Source: Brachyhypopomus gauderio
Taxonomy: Eukaryota; Chordata; Actinopteri; Gymnotiformes; Hypopomidae
Direction of reading: 5' to 3'
Assembly: GCF_052324685.1 (NCBI RefSeq)
Contig: NW_027506875.1
Coordinates: 1,982,309-2,046,308, forward strand
Length of the DNA stretch: 64,000 nucleotides
In this document: positions 1 through 10,272 of the stretch, piece by piece
Numbering within the stretch: the stretch's first letter is position 1
Layout: each line of letters starts with the position of its first letter
Translations under genes and position numbers: made by a program
Notes under the pieces: generated by a model
The model's database searches: none
What the model was told of the DNA's origin: nothing
Seen by the model: only the letters and a program-made list of their open reading frames with translations

Positions 1-30
1 ATATTTGGGGCTTTTTTCGAATTTTGGTCT

Positions 31-94
31 TTTTCCATCCAGTTTTTTTCCATGCGCATTTTCAAAATGCGCAAAAACTCGGTGGATGGAAAAC
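31..94. repeat. short palindromic foldback repeat
   Basis: An almost perfect hairpin. The left arm begins TTTTCCATCCA and the right arm ends TGGATGGAAAA, around the central palindrome GCGCATTTTCAAAATGCGC at 54-72. This looks like a very small foldback/MITE remnant. The superfamily cannot be assigned and no target duplication was resolved. It lies just upstream of an L2-like LINE fragment in the last visible intron of ik. Confidence 0.55.
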
Positions 95-109
95 CCTCTA
101 CTGATAATT

Positions 110-1353
110 ACAGACTGGTGATTGTGCTGTTCTTATTCTTTTAGATTTAACTGCTGCTTTTGACACAATTGACCATAATATTCTTGTTGAGCGTTTGGAA
201 TGTTGTGTTGGAGTTAAAGGCCTTGCCCTTGAGTGGCTTTGGTCCTATTTATCGGATAGGAGTTTTGTGGTTAGCAGTGGGGAGTTTGTGTCATTAGCAG
301 CATCTCTCTCGTGTGGGGTTCCTCAGGGATCGATATTGGGCACCTTTTTATTTACGCTGTATATGCTGCCTTTGTGAGCCATTTTTAGAAAGTACGGCAT
401 CTCCTTTCATTGTTATGCCGACGACACTCAGATTTACTTACCTTTAAATAAGCAGGATGGCACAGCTTTGACTACTTTATTGAGTTGCCTTGATGAAATA
501 AAAGCATGGATGGCTTTTAATTTTTTTTAACTTAAACGAGACCAAGACTGAAATTATCTTATTTGGCCAAGACAGAGCAGCATTTAACCCCCAATGGAAC
601 CTGGGACATTGGCAGACTTTTACCCAGTCATCAGTCAAAAACCTGGGTGTAATATTTGATGATGGTTTTAAATTTGATAAGCTGATAAATGCAGTAGTTA
701 AGTCTAGTTTCTTTCAATTAAGACAACTAGCCAAAATCAAGCCATTTTTATCTTTCTCTAATTCATGTTTTTATTTCTACAAGACTCGATTATTGTAACT
801 CTCTATATGTTGGTGTTGGTCATTCCTTGACTGCCAAGCTACAATTGGTACAAAATGCTGCTGCGAGGTTATTGACACGTATGTCGAAGAGGGAACATAT
901 CACTCCTGTACTGGCTTCACTTCATTGGCTCCCAGTGGCTTTTAGAATACAGTTCAAAATTTTGCTTTTAGTGTACAAGCCTCTTAATGGGTTAGCACCC
1001 AGTTATATAATGGAACTGCTTGTGCGCTATGTTCCAGCTCGGCCCCTAAGATCTGCAGATCAGCTTCAGCTGGTTGTTCCCAAAACTAGGCTGAAGCAGA
1101 GGAGGGACCGAGCATTTGTAGTAGCCGCCCGAAACTCTGGACCGTTACCGCTGCAGATTCGATTGGCACCTACTCTTTCAAGTTTTAAATCTAGGCTTAA
1201 AACTCATTATTATTCTATGGCTTTTATGTAATTAATGATTACAATGGTTATTGTTTTTAGCTCATGTATTGTAAATTTTAAGTTTCTGAATCTGTTCAGC
1301 ACTTTGGTCAACTAATGTGTTAAACGTGCTTTATAAATAAATTGACATTTAGA
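110..1353 (+). mobile_element. L2-like LINE, 5'-truncated and frame-broken
   Basis: Translated pieces show a non-LTR reverse transcriptase. Residues GVPQGSILG (about 315-345) are a fingers/palm motif, a CYADD-type catalytic motif follows near 415-425 in another frame, and a C-terminal block runs from QNAAARLLTR through LHWLPV to FKSRLKTH (827-1231). The tail after 1300 ends in ATAAATAAATTGAC, typical of fish L2 3' ends. Frame breaks between the pieces and the missing endonuclease show it is dead. It sits in intron 11 of ik, antisense to the gene. The L2 clade assignment is by motif memory. Confidence 0.8.
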
Positions 1354-1539
1354 TTGACAAATCAAAGAATGTTTTAAAACTATGAAATACAAAAACCTTA
1401 AAAGGAAAATGTTCATAACTTGGTTCATAACACTACTGCCTCTAGTAAAGACAATCATTCCATCCACACAGAAGAGTTCAAAACTCTAGTTTACTGACAG
1501 AGGCAGAGAGCAGGGTGCCTGCAGTAATGTGGTGTGTGT

Positions 1540-1580
1540 GTGTGTGGAGAGAGAGCTCTGGGTTGTGTGTGTGTGTGTGT

Positions 1581-1624
<44 letters not shown>
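1540..1624. repeat. (GT)n microsatellite beside ik exon 11
   Basis: A GT run on the plus strand ends 6 bases from the 5' splice site of ik exon 11. In the ik transcript the donor GTGAGTAC therefore runs straight into a long CA repeat. CA repeats placed this way are known hnRNP L binding sites in other genes; an effect here is inference. Confidence 0.85.
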
Positions 1625-1627
<3 letters not shown>

Positions 1628-1630
1628 CAC

Positions 1631-4485
1631 TTCAAGTCGGCCTCTGGGGCTTTACGCTCATCGATTCTCCCTGAAACCACAACAAACAGGAAATGATCAG
1701 ACAGAAGTTCTTCAGCTGGGGGCTACAAGTGGTGCTACGGAGACGGCAGTTACAGAGACGGCAGCTACCTTTCTCCTTCCTCTTGAGTTTCTTGTTACGG
1801 GTGCCCTGGCGCAGGTAGGACAGGATCTGGGTGAGCTTGCTGATCACAATGTCGTTGGTTGTGAGAGTTGTCTGAGCCTGGAGCAGAGTGAGAAACATTA
1901 ACACGTGTGGAGACACCTCACACACACACCTGTCAGTGTGGAGACACCTTCACACGCACGCACACCTGTCAGTGTGGAGACACCGTCACACACGCACCTG
2001 TCAGTGTGGAGACACCTTCACACACGCACCTGTCAGTGTGGAGACACCTACACACCTGTCAGTGTGGAGACACCTACACACCTGTCAGTGTGGAGACACC
2101 TACACACCTGTCAGTGTGGAGACACCTACACACCTGTCAGTGTGGAGACACCTACACACCTGTCAGTGTGGAGACACCTACACACCTGTCAGTGTGGAGA
2201 CACCTACACACCTGTCAGTGTGGAGACACCTACACACCTGTCAGTGTGGAAACACCTACACACCTGTCAGTGTGGAGAATGCCGCAGCCAGGGTTCTGAC
2301 CAGAATGCCGCAGCCAGGGTTCTGACCAGAACTAGAAAATTTCAGCCTATCAGTCCAGTCCTATCAGCCCTGCATTGGCTCCCAGTTAAATTCCATATTG
2401 ACTTTAAAATTATTTTATTAACTTATAAAGCATTGCACGGGCTTGCTCCTGAATACCTTCAGGAACTTATTTCCTACCATGAACCCCCACGTCCACTAAG
2501 ATCACAGGGTGCTGGTCTGTTATTAGTTCCAAAAATTAACAAGGTAACAGCAGGGGGAAGAGACTTTTCTTGTAATGCCATTGTCTCAGAATGCCCCCAA
2601 GCCTATGTTACCTTCTGGTTCTGCCTTTTTAGCTAGGCTGTAATAATTTAACTTAATGCCGGAGTTGCTGCCACACTCCAGAAATGTTTATAATTTCACC
2701 TGTCCTGTATATGTCCCCGTACAGCGCTAATTTTCCCTGTTTCATTTCTCCACATGGCTGCCCGCCTGCTTGAGGAATAATGAGATGAGGAGAGACAAGC
2801 GATCCATCCTGGGCCAGCCACCTCCTGCCTAACCGAATGCCTACACCATGATGGACATTATTACATCTTTTTCCTTTTCTTTCCTTCTTTCTGTCTAAAT
2901 TGTTGTTGTTGTCATGGTGACTGGTGTCGGCCAGAGGAGGATGGGTTCCCCCCCTGAGTCTTGGTTCCTCTCAAGGTTTCTTTCTCATGCAAAAAAACTA
3001 GGGAGTTTTTCCTTGCCACTTGTCACCCTTGGCTTGCTCACTGGGGGCTAGGACTCGGCACTTGTAAAGCTGCTTTGTGACAACAACTGTTGCAAAAAGC
3101 GCTATATAAATAAAATTTGATTGATTGATTGATTGACCTCACACGCACGCCTGTCAGTGTGGAGACACCTTCACACGCACGCACACCTGTCAGTGTGGAG
3201 ACACCTTCACACGCACGCACACCTGTCAGTGTGGAGACACCTCACACGCACACCTGTCAGTGTGGAGACACCTCACACGCACACCTGTCAGTGTGGAGAC
3301 ACCTCACACGCACACCTGTCAGTGTGGAGACACCTCACACGCAAACACACCTGTCAGTGTGGAGACACCTCACACGCAAACACACCTGTCAGTGTGGAGA
3401 CACCTACACGTGCACACACCTGTCAGTGTGTTAGTGAAAGACAAGCAGATGGTGGTGGCGGTGAGCATATGGGTGTGGCCTGTGTGGGTGTGGTCTGTGT
3501 GTGGGCGGGGCCAGGTACCTCCATGGTGGGACAGTCCGCTTTGCTGCGGATCAGCGTGGTGGGGATGTCCGTGTCGGCGTACTCGTCCTCCAGGTCCACC
3601 ACGTAGGCCATGCGGCCCGGCAGAAACAGCTCGTTACGCTCCATCTGACGCCCTTTCAACAAGATCCTGTAAATGTTCCTCCCTGTGGAACACACACACA
3701 CACACGGAAGTGAACACCTCTGTGGGGACCTGGATGTTCATATGTTTAAAGGCACCTTTTAGAACACTCACCTAGACGGGTCTTAAACTCAATCTTCTGC
3801 TCAGGGTCTTCATCTTTCCTAAAAGCACAAACCACACACCCACTTACACAGCTGCATAATCACTGCCCAGTAAATCAGATATGTGGGCCTCATGATCTAG
3901 ATCAGTATATCAGACATGTGACCCTCTATGTATCATCCACTGTGCCCTGAGCTGGAAACACGTTTGCAGGTGCTGTAATAACTGAAACAATCAGACAATC
4001 AGATAATGATTATCAGACTTACTTCACTTCCTTCTGTGCTTTCTCCAGCATGTCCTCCTCCTCCCGCTCCTTACTGGTGATCTCAGCTCTCACCTACAAA
4101 ACAAAACGTAATGAGACCTTGAAGCACCACAAACTTTAGTTTTCATACAAGTCAAGATACAGGTGGTGCTCTCTACAAAAGATTAATACTATTTTATTAT
4201 CAGTGATGCATTTTTATAATAGATAATTGTTCAAATGCATCAGTGCATAAATGTAAAGAATGATTGTTTTTCTGTGGCAGGCTACAGTGTTGCTGTGGTT
4301 CCAGTGTGCTGGGATCTGAGCTGCTTGCCTTCTGCAGCAGGGCGAAGTCCAACCCCTTCACCAAGTGAGTGTGCTCCATGTCTCCACCCAAGAACTTAGA
4401 CTCCTGGATCAACTGTCGCCTCTTTTCTGCTGCCGATTTATCCCTGAGAAAACAGAAGAACACGTGAGACTGTGGTACACGTACA

Positions 4486-4521
<36 letters not shown>

Positions 4522-7115
4522 TACGCCTCTGCTGTGGGGCCCACTGCCCGGTAGTTTGCCGTGGTGCTGATCAGCTCCGTTTCCTCGTAGTCCTTGTTCA
4601 CGCCGTCACGTCTCTCGCGGGCACGGTCGCGGTATTTCTCCGCCAGCTCACGCTCACGCTCCAGCTCCTGCTGACGGAGCTTCGCGTAGTAGCTGTGTGA
4701 GAAAAACACACGCACATCAGCCCTGCTGGACCGGGCGGCCGACACCCGTGGGACCGGATCAACGTCGGGACTCTCACCTCTTCTTCTTCCTTCTGCGAGC
4801 AGCAGGGTCCTCGTCCTCGTTGTACTCCCGTGGCATTCTGGAAATACAGAGGAACCCAAGCAGCATGTTTAGTGCTCAGAGCTCAGGAGAAAACACACAC
4901 AACCACAAACGCAGGGCAGCTGTAGTGCAGGGAGCTCACACTTCAGCCATTTAGGTGCATCTTTGACCCTGACAGTTAAAGTCAGTCCCAAAGAGAGAAA
5001 AGAAACAAACATCTGAAACAGGATTAACACTCCACCAGTGTTTCAGACCACAGTGTAAACTAGAGGTCTGCATTCCCACGGTAATCCCGCGGGTCCCGAC
5101 AGAATATCTTGCGGCGCGGGACAGAATTTAATTGTTATTGGCGGGAGCGGGAGTTGAATTAGTCCAGGCGATGCGGGAGCGGGACCACATATACATGTAG
5201 AAAAATCCCGCAAATTAATAGTCTAGAAAATTATAATAATAACAACGCAATGATTTCCATGCATAAGGAACAGGACGAAAACAACTAATCATTCAGTAAG
5301 TAAGCAATAAACTAATTCAAAATATTGGCTAAGCAACTGATCACGTGAACATGAAGTGTGCGTCATTTTGTAATTTTGATACAGAAATGGCAGAGACTGT
5401 AGACCAGGGGTCGGCAACCTTTGAGACATGGAGTGCCAACTTTAAAATTTTTCCAGTCAATGAATGTGACACTATGGCGGCGAGTTTAAATTGTTGACCA
5501 AGGATGGGGGGAGGTGTAAATCGACACAAAAAAAAATCGCCAAGTTTAAACGCCTCCGCCGTTCGCGCGAGGTGTGCGTGCGGAGTCGCGCGCTACGGTC
5601 ACTCGCGAAAGTATAATCCATTAATATAATAATTTATATTAAAATATATATATTTTTGCTGATGCTGGTCCAGCGTGTCGCGTGCCAGTGACTATGCCTC
5701 GGTGTGCCAATGGTGGCACGCGTGCCATAGGTTGCCGACCCCTGCTGTAGACGGTCAACCAGTTTCAGCTGTGGAAAATTCTATTAAAACAGGCGAATAC
5801 ACCACAATTAAGCCAACTAGAGGAAAGTCTGATGTATGGAAGTCATATTCCATTGTAATTAATGGAGATGGAAATCGGCTTGTTGTGATACATGTCAGAA
5901 AGTGTTGGTGTACGTCACCTAACGGGATGTGTTTGGACTGTGATAAGAAATGGGACAGCGCGATCAATCGCTATATTGCGGTTTTAATAAATACATAAGA
6001 AAATTTCAAGTACTAAATCTAATTAATTCAATTCATATTAGGATTGCGGGCGGGGGCGACAGAAATGTGTATGTGGTGGGCGGGTGCGGGATTAAAACAA
6101 GCGATTTTTTGGCCGATGCGGGCGGGAGCGGGATTAAAACAAGCGATTTTTTGGCGGGAGCGGGTCTAAAACAAGCGGGAGCGGGATTAAAAAAGCAGTC
6201 CCGCGCAGACCTCTAGTGTAAACCACAGAGTGGGGGTGATTCAGAGATTAAATGATGCTGTGAACAAATCCCCTCTACTTACTCATGATGCCGTGACTTT
6301 GAGGGCGGAGCCGAGGGCGGGGCTGCCCGCGGGGTCATGAGCAGCTTCCTGAAGTCTTCATTGGTCAGCTTGGATCTAAACATTACAGATTATTACATGT
6401 ATCTGGGAGTCCAGCCAGTGAGGGCACAGGATAACATCAGTGTAATAATAATAATAATAAATTTTATTTATAAGTGCCTTTCATAACACTCAAGGACACT
6501 TTACAAGAAATAAATAAAACAAATGTGTGTTCATCTCTCTGGTGTTACTCTAGTGAATCTAGTCACTGATAATACACTGAAAACACATTTAAGTCTCAGT
6601 GAAGAGCCCTCAGCTTTGACACTAGCAGGTAATTCCCTCAAAAGAACTATTTGGAGTTTGCGATGTGAAACCACACATGACTTGTGTGTCAATCATGTAG
6701 ATAACGTCTATTTTCCAGATGCGAGCCCGTGACTCACTGCAGCGCGGCTCGGTGGTCCTCCACTTCATGGTGGTCCGGGGCCAGCGGGTTGGAATACAGC
6801 TCGGCTGAAACACACCAAACACACGCTACATTTGACCCAACACCAACACCCAGTTAATGAAGGAACACAACAAACACTTTATTGATCACGAAGGAAATTA
6901 CGGATTTAATTAAATCAGGGAAATACGGGTTAAAGACGCTACAAACACACGCCACTCGGCCGTCCAGTAGCCGGGATTGGTGTCGCCAGGGTCGGTCAGG
7001 TGTGAACTCCAGACCGCGGCTCCACTCGGGCCTACAGGACACAACACGACACAAACGCTCCAGCCGCCGCCACACTGGCGCGGTTCGCCCCGCACTTACA
7101 TTCGCGTTCGGGCAT
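1631..7115 (-). CDS. ik: IK/RED protein, 11 exons, 3' end outside window
   Basis: IK (RED) is a nuclear spliceosome-associated protein that works with SMU1 in B-complex activation. The spliced reading frame follows vertebrate IK closely: MPERESELYSNPLAPD at the start, SYYAKLRQQELERERELAEK, then ELFLPGRMAYVVDLEDEYAD and LTTNDIVISKLTQILSYLRQ. Exons in minus order: 7115-7100, 6804-6738, 6375-6283, 4837-4778, 4692-4525, 4443-4329, 4093-4023, 3818-3772, 3682-3519, 1877-1769, 1670-1631. Phases agree at every junction, giving 316 codons plus 2 nt. The family is about 557 residues, so the RE/RD-repeat and C-terminal half lie beyond position 1. Intron 6 starts with GC rather than GT. Introns 3, 9 and 11 carry transposons. 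The ATG at 7115 is the conserved start and shares an upstream region with divergent ndufa2. Confidence 0.96.
1905..2275. repeat. minisatellite, ~26-bp unit, left part
   Basis: About 13 tandem copies of a unit containing CACCTGTCAGTGTGGAGACA, with a variable CA-rich spacer (TACACA, TCACACGCACGCA). It continues at 3137-3430 after an inserted LINE fragment. It lies in intron 9 of ik. The long open frames across it are repeat artefacts. Confidence 0.92.
2276..3136 (+). mobile_element. L2-like LINE 3' fragment inside minisatellite
   Basis: Residues NAAARVLTRTRKFQPISPVL, LHWLPVKFHIDFKI and PPRPLRSQGAGLLLVP (2325-2560) match the C-terminus of L2-type ORF2. The 3' tail at 3085-3136 has AAAGCGCTATATAAATAAA followed by TTGA repeats. 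A short direct repeat of the first segment (GCCGCAGCCAGGGTTCTGACC, seen twice between 2279 and 2330) marks the 5' side. It was inserted into the minisatellite, which resumes at 3137. Confidence 0.85.
3137..3432. repeat. minisatellite, right part
   Basis: Eight or nine further copies of the CACCTGTCAGTGTGGAGACA unit, with longer and more variable CA spacers than the left part. It ends about 90 bases from the 3' side of ik exon 9. Confidence 0.92.
3690..3705. repeat. short (CA)n at ik intron 8 acceptor
   Basis: On the ik strand this reads as a TG run directly before TTCCACAG, the acceptor of exon 9. It takes the place of a normal polypyrimidine tract. Confidence 0.7.
4488..4519. repeat. (CA)n microsatellite at ik exon 5 donor
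   Basis: On the ik strand the donor GTAAGAG after exon 5 runs directly into a (TG)n tract that fills much of the 81-base intron 5. UG repeats are known TDP-43 and CELF targets; the effect here is untested. Confidence 0.85.
5061..6215 (+). mobile_element. non-autonomous hAT element with BED-like remnant
   Basis: The termini are inverted repeats beginning TAGAGGTCTGC. The element is flanked by the perfect 8-bp duplication gtgtaaac (5053-5060 and 6216-6223), the hallmark of hAT transposition. It holds a short frame starting MAETVD (from 5387), interrupted by another MITE and resuming at 5753, with GKSDVWKSYSIVINGDGNRL and paired Cys/His residues resembling the start of a BED-finger hAT transposase. 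The frame ends at 5998 with no catalytic domain. The last 180 bases carry GGCGGGAGCGGGATTAAAAC-type subrepeats. It lies in intron 3 of ik. A sister copy lies at 18843-20081. Confidence 0.9.
5405..5744. mobile_element. hAT MITE nested in the 5061-6215 hAT
   Basis: Terminal inverted repeats are CAGGGGTCGGCAACCT and its complement. It is flanked by a perfect 8-bp target duplication, ctgtagac, at 5397-5404 and 5745-5752. The insertion falls six codons into the BED-like frame of the outer element and restores an open frame through chance coding. Other copies are at 19187-19538 and 48923-49193. Confidence 0.92.
6440..6500 (-). mobile_element. LINE/SINE 3'-tail remnant in ik intron 2
   Basis: The AATAATAATAATAA run followed by TTTTATTTATAAGTGCCTTT and CACTTTACAA resembles the complement of a fish L2-type 3' tail. 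It is short and diverged, with nothing coding. Family assignment is tentative. Confidence 0.4.
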
Positions 7116-7754
7116 CCTGCCGCCGAAACCGCCTCACGTTCAGTCCACAAACAGCTGCTGGTCCCGGGAAAACAAACAACGACGCAAACACCGTCGACTC
7201 CTCTGCGCTAGGGTTAGTGCGCATGCGCGTACACACTCTTCCGCGCTAGGGTTAGTGCGCATGCGCGAAGGTTAGCGTCTCTCCGCCGCTCGCCCGTCCC
7301 AGTTACCGCGTCACGAACCACAGCGCCACCTATCGTGCCGGAGTGCGCATGCGCGTACACACGCCCCCGTTTTCATATTTTCTGCTGCGCAGGTATGACA
7401 CATAATACCAACTAAACTGTATGCGTGCACAATTTAGTAAACTCTAACTGACGGTGAGGAAATAAAGTTCACTCTATATTCAAGAGAAGGGTCGATTCAT
7501 TACAAACTCTTACTGTCGGTATTACATTTCTACTTTTAGAAAAATATGCGCAGGTGTTGACCGCGTCCAGTAGGGGGCAGTAGGGGCCAGTAGAGGAGAC
7601 GAGACCGTCCAGTAGGGGGCAGTAGAGGGCAGTAGACCGTCCAGTAGGGGGCAGTAGGGGGCAGTAGAGGGCAGTAGACCGTCCAGTAGGGGGCAGTAGG
7701 GGGCAGGTGACCGTCCGTCTGCTCACACGAAGAAGACCGTGGACAGAGGGCAGT
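7116..7754. promoter_or_regulatory. bidirectional ik / ndufa2 promoter with three NRF1-type sites
   Basis: Only 639 bases separate the start codons of the divergent genes ik and ndufa2. The region is GC- and CpG-rich on the ik side. Three copies of GTGCGCATGCGCG-type palindromes lie at 7218-7229, 7256-7267 and 7344-7355, matching the NRF1 consensus YGCGCAYGCGCR. The first two sit in a duplicated segment (GCGCTAGGGTTAGTGCGCAT). NRF1 is a known activator of nuclear genes for respiratory-chain subunits, which fits ndufa2. No TATA box is apparent, as is usual for such promoters. Confidence 0.8.
7557..7711. repeat. GT/AG-rich minisatellite upstream of ndufa2
   Basis: Tandem copies of CGTCCAGTAGGGGGCAGTAG with internal GGGGGCAGTAG duplications. 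It lies 44 bases before the ndufa2 ATG and so may be partly transcribed as 5' UTR. The apparent reading frames are artefacts. Confidence 0.85.
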
Positions 7755-8463
7755 ATGGCGGCCGCCGTGGTGAGAGCTATTGGATCTAACCTTGCAAAAA
7801 ACCTCCGAGAAGTCCGTCTGCACATGTGTCAGACATCAGCTGCGAGTCAGGGAGCAAGGTAACGATAACAGACGATTAAATGTGTTTATTGTGTAAAGTT
7901 AGCTGTCTGTGGCCGCTACCACAACACGAGCGATGTGTTTAGGAAGACTAAGTTCACCTGACTATGTTCATCACAACTACAGACGAGCTACAGTCCGTCT
8001 GTGATCACCCGCCGTGTGTGAGCACACAGCTGCCGACCAGACTATTAACATTTACATAACCACACACACCACTCACAATACACATTAAACAGACATCACA
8101 CTCCACAAACGCGTTACGGCCGTAAACCATCTGTTTGTATCTTACAACAGTGGCTCTAAATGTTTGTGTTTGTGATCTTTGATCAGGGAGTTTGTGAACC
8201 AGCACTACGTGACGTTAAAGACGGCGAACCCCGACTTCCCCGTGCTGGTGCGCGAGTGCTCGGGAGCGCAGCCCCGCCTGTGGGCGCGCTACGGTAAGAC
8301 GCGGGCACGCGCGGCGCCGCGGACACGCGCGTGGGAACGCCGCTGCTCACTGATGCGTCTTTGTGTTTCAGCGTTTGGGAAAGAGCGCAGCGTTGCCCTG
8401 GACAACATGGATGCCGAGCAAGTGGCCAAAGCTCTCGAGAACCTTCTGCATCTGAAGCCATGA
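7755..8463 (+). CDS. ndufa2: NADH dehydrogenase 1 alpha subcomplex subunit 2 (CI-B8)
   Basis: This is an accessory subunit of mitochondrial respiratory complex I, located in the matrix arm and with a thioredoxin-like L51/CI-B8 fold. The exons are 7755-7858, 8187-8293 and 8372-8463, with GT-AG introns and consistent phases. They encode 100 residues; the human protein has 99. Conserved blocks are [27 protein letters not shown] and PRLWARYAFGKE. Cys25 and Cys59 correspond to the conserved cysteine pair of the family. The start ATG in CAGTATGGCGGCC gives the usual MAAA N-terminus. It is divergent from ik and shares its promoter. Confidence 0.97.
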
Positions 8464-8527
8464 ACTTTCTAGCCGTGCTTTCTGTGTCTGTGTATAAAGT
8501 ACCGTTGTAATTATAAATCTGTGTTCT

Positions 8528-8533
8528 AATAAA
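8528..8533 (+). terminator. polyadenylation signal of ndufa2
   Basis: An AATAAA lies 65 bases after the ndufa2 stop codon, followed by a T-rich stretch at 8550-8575. It is the only canonical signal before the downstream LINE begins. Confidence 0.7.
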
Positions 8534-9556
8534 TATGTCTGGCTCCAGTCCAACTTTTTCAATTTTTTTTTCAGGTTTCTTGCCAAGTGTGTTCGCACAC
8601 GCAAGGAATTTGTTTACGGCTGTTTGTGTCTCCAGTTTACAGATATTTTACATATAACAAAACACAATATACAGAATAACAAGAGTATAAACTATATACA
8701 TAGTCTAAGGACTTTACAGTGGTCCCATAATAATATGAAAATAGTATACATATTAAATAGTGCAACAATAGCAGTGTAAACATGAATGATCATGAATAAG
8801 GTGCAATAATGCAGTGATAGAATAGGAGTGATAATAGTTGTTTATGGTGTATATGGTCTGGGTGATGGGTGTCTGGTGATCAGTTGTTGATGAAGGTGAT
8901 GGCCTGTGGGTAGAAGCTGTTCTTGTGTCTGACGGTCATAGTGGACAGAGTTCTGTAGCGTCTGCCAGATCGGAGGAGCTGAAACGTGGTTACCCAGATG
9001 TGAGGAGTCTGTGATGATTTTCTCTGCCCGTTTCCTGGTTCTTGAGCAGTACAAGTCCTGAATGGAGGGCAGAGAAGCACCGATGACCTTCTCAGCAGTC
9101 CACACTGTTCTCTGCAGTCTGTTCCTATCCTGCTTTGTGGCTGCTCCAAACCACACTGTGATGGACGTGCACAGGATGGACTCAATGACTGCAGTGTAGA
9201 ACTGGATCAGCAGCTCCTGAGGCAGATCTAACTTCCTCAGCTGGCGTAGGAAGTACATCCTCTGCTGGGCCTTTTTGAGGATGGAGGTGATGTTGGGCTC
9301 CCACTTCAGGTCATGCGAGATGGTGGTGCCCAGGAACCTGAAGGACTCTACAGTAGACACAGGGCTGTTGAAGATTGTGAGGGGCAACAGTGCTGGGGGG
9401 GGGGGGGGGGGGGGTGTCTCCTGAAGTCCACTCTCATCTCGACAGTATTGAGCGTGTTCAGCTCCAGGTTGTTCTGACTGCACCAGTACATCAGTCGTTC
9501 GACTTCCTGTCTGTATGCAGACTCGTCGTCGTCCTGGATTAGTCCGATGACTGTAG

Positions 9557-10272
9557 CACTGGCGTAGGGGAGGGGCACGCAAGGCACGCACTGCGGGGGG
9601 GCCCCGAACACAGGTGGGCCCCACCTTAGGACGAGTTTGTTTAGTCATCCTCCTGGGTGATGTTAATGTTTTCCCCCACGCTTAAGCCTGGTTTATACTT
9701 GAGGGTCTGCGCGGTGAAAATGACATAATCGCTGTGGCTCCGCCCGTGCGCGAGGGCCTCGCGCGCTGTCGATTTGCGAGGTCGTGCACCTCTCGAATTT
9801 TGTAACTTCGCACGCGCGCCGCGCTTCAGCGCGATGAACAAAGTTTGCAGGGTTCATACACCTTAACAAGGTGGAATTAAAGCATTTGTACATCACTTTC
9901 AAGGTCCATTTCAATATTTCCCAGCACGTTAAACTTAGTTAAATATTTATACATATACTCGAAATTATTCGCTTTTTATCACATTATTTAATGGTTGTTT
10001 ATTTTCAAAACGCCCAATCTTAACGTCTTCACGTTCTCTCATGTTTCATCCTGGAATTACAAGAGGCTCGTATTTGTTAACGTATCGTTTCGGACAACAC
10101 TGCAAAGCCATATTTACACTGCAGTGACGCTCGCAACGCTCGCGAAAGTATAAACGCCTACACCGCTCGCGCAGGGTCGCGCGCTACGGTCGCTCGTGAG
10201 ATTTTAGCTCACGCACGGGCCTCCTCATTGCCTCCTTGCGGTGGGGCCCCAGAATTTTGCGCGACGCCTCTG
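9557..10272. mobile_element. non-autonomous hAT element inside the LINE
   Basis: The outer ends CACTGGCGTAG and CAGAGGCGTCG (complement of the right end) are imperfect hAT inverted repeats. An exact 8-bp duplication GACTGTAG flanks them at 9549-9556 and 10273-10280. Removing 9557-10280 rejoins the reverse transcriptase frame within the FADDTTVIG motif, which proves the insertion. Both ends carry GGGGGCCCC-type sequence, as in the element at 22031-22879. A second element (about 9683-10200) is nested inside. Confidence 0.92.
9683..10200. mobile_element. TIR element, AGCCTGGTTTATACTT family, copy A
   Basis: It begins TTA then AGCCTGGTTTATACTT. It contains CTCTCGAATTTTGTAACTTCG, GTGGAATTAAAGCA and TTTTCAAAACGCCCAATCTT, which recur at 18175-18811, within 18812-21935, and at 23462-23905. 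CpG-rich ends (CGCTCGCGAAAGTATAAAC) mirror the start. The right end is eroded. The TTA flank fits PIF/Harbinger, but no transposase is present to confirm it. Confidence 0.65.

Noticed and set aside
1905..3432. CRISPR-like regular repeats
   Set aside because: Spacers are not unique and the units are contiguous. This is a vertebrate minisatellite.
8183..8461. Frames antisense to ndufa2 exons 2-3
   Set aside because: Shadow of the conserved ndufa2 coding sequence.
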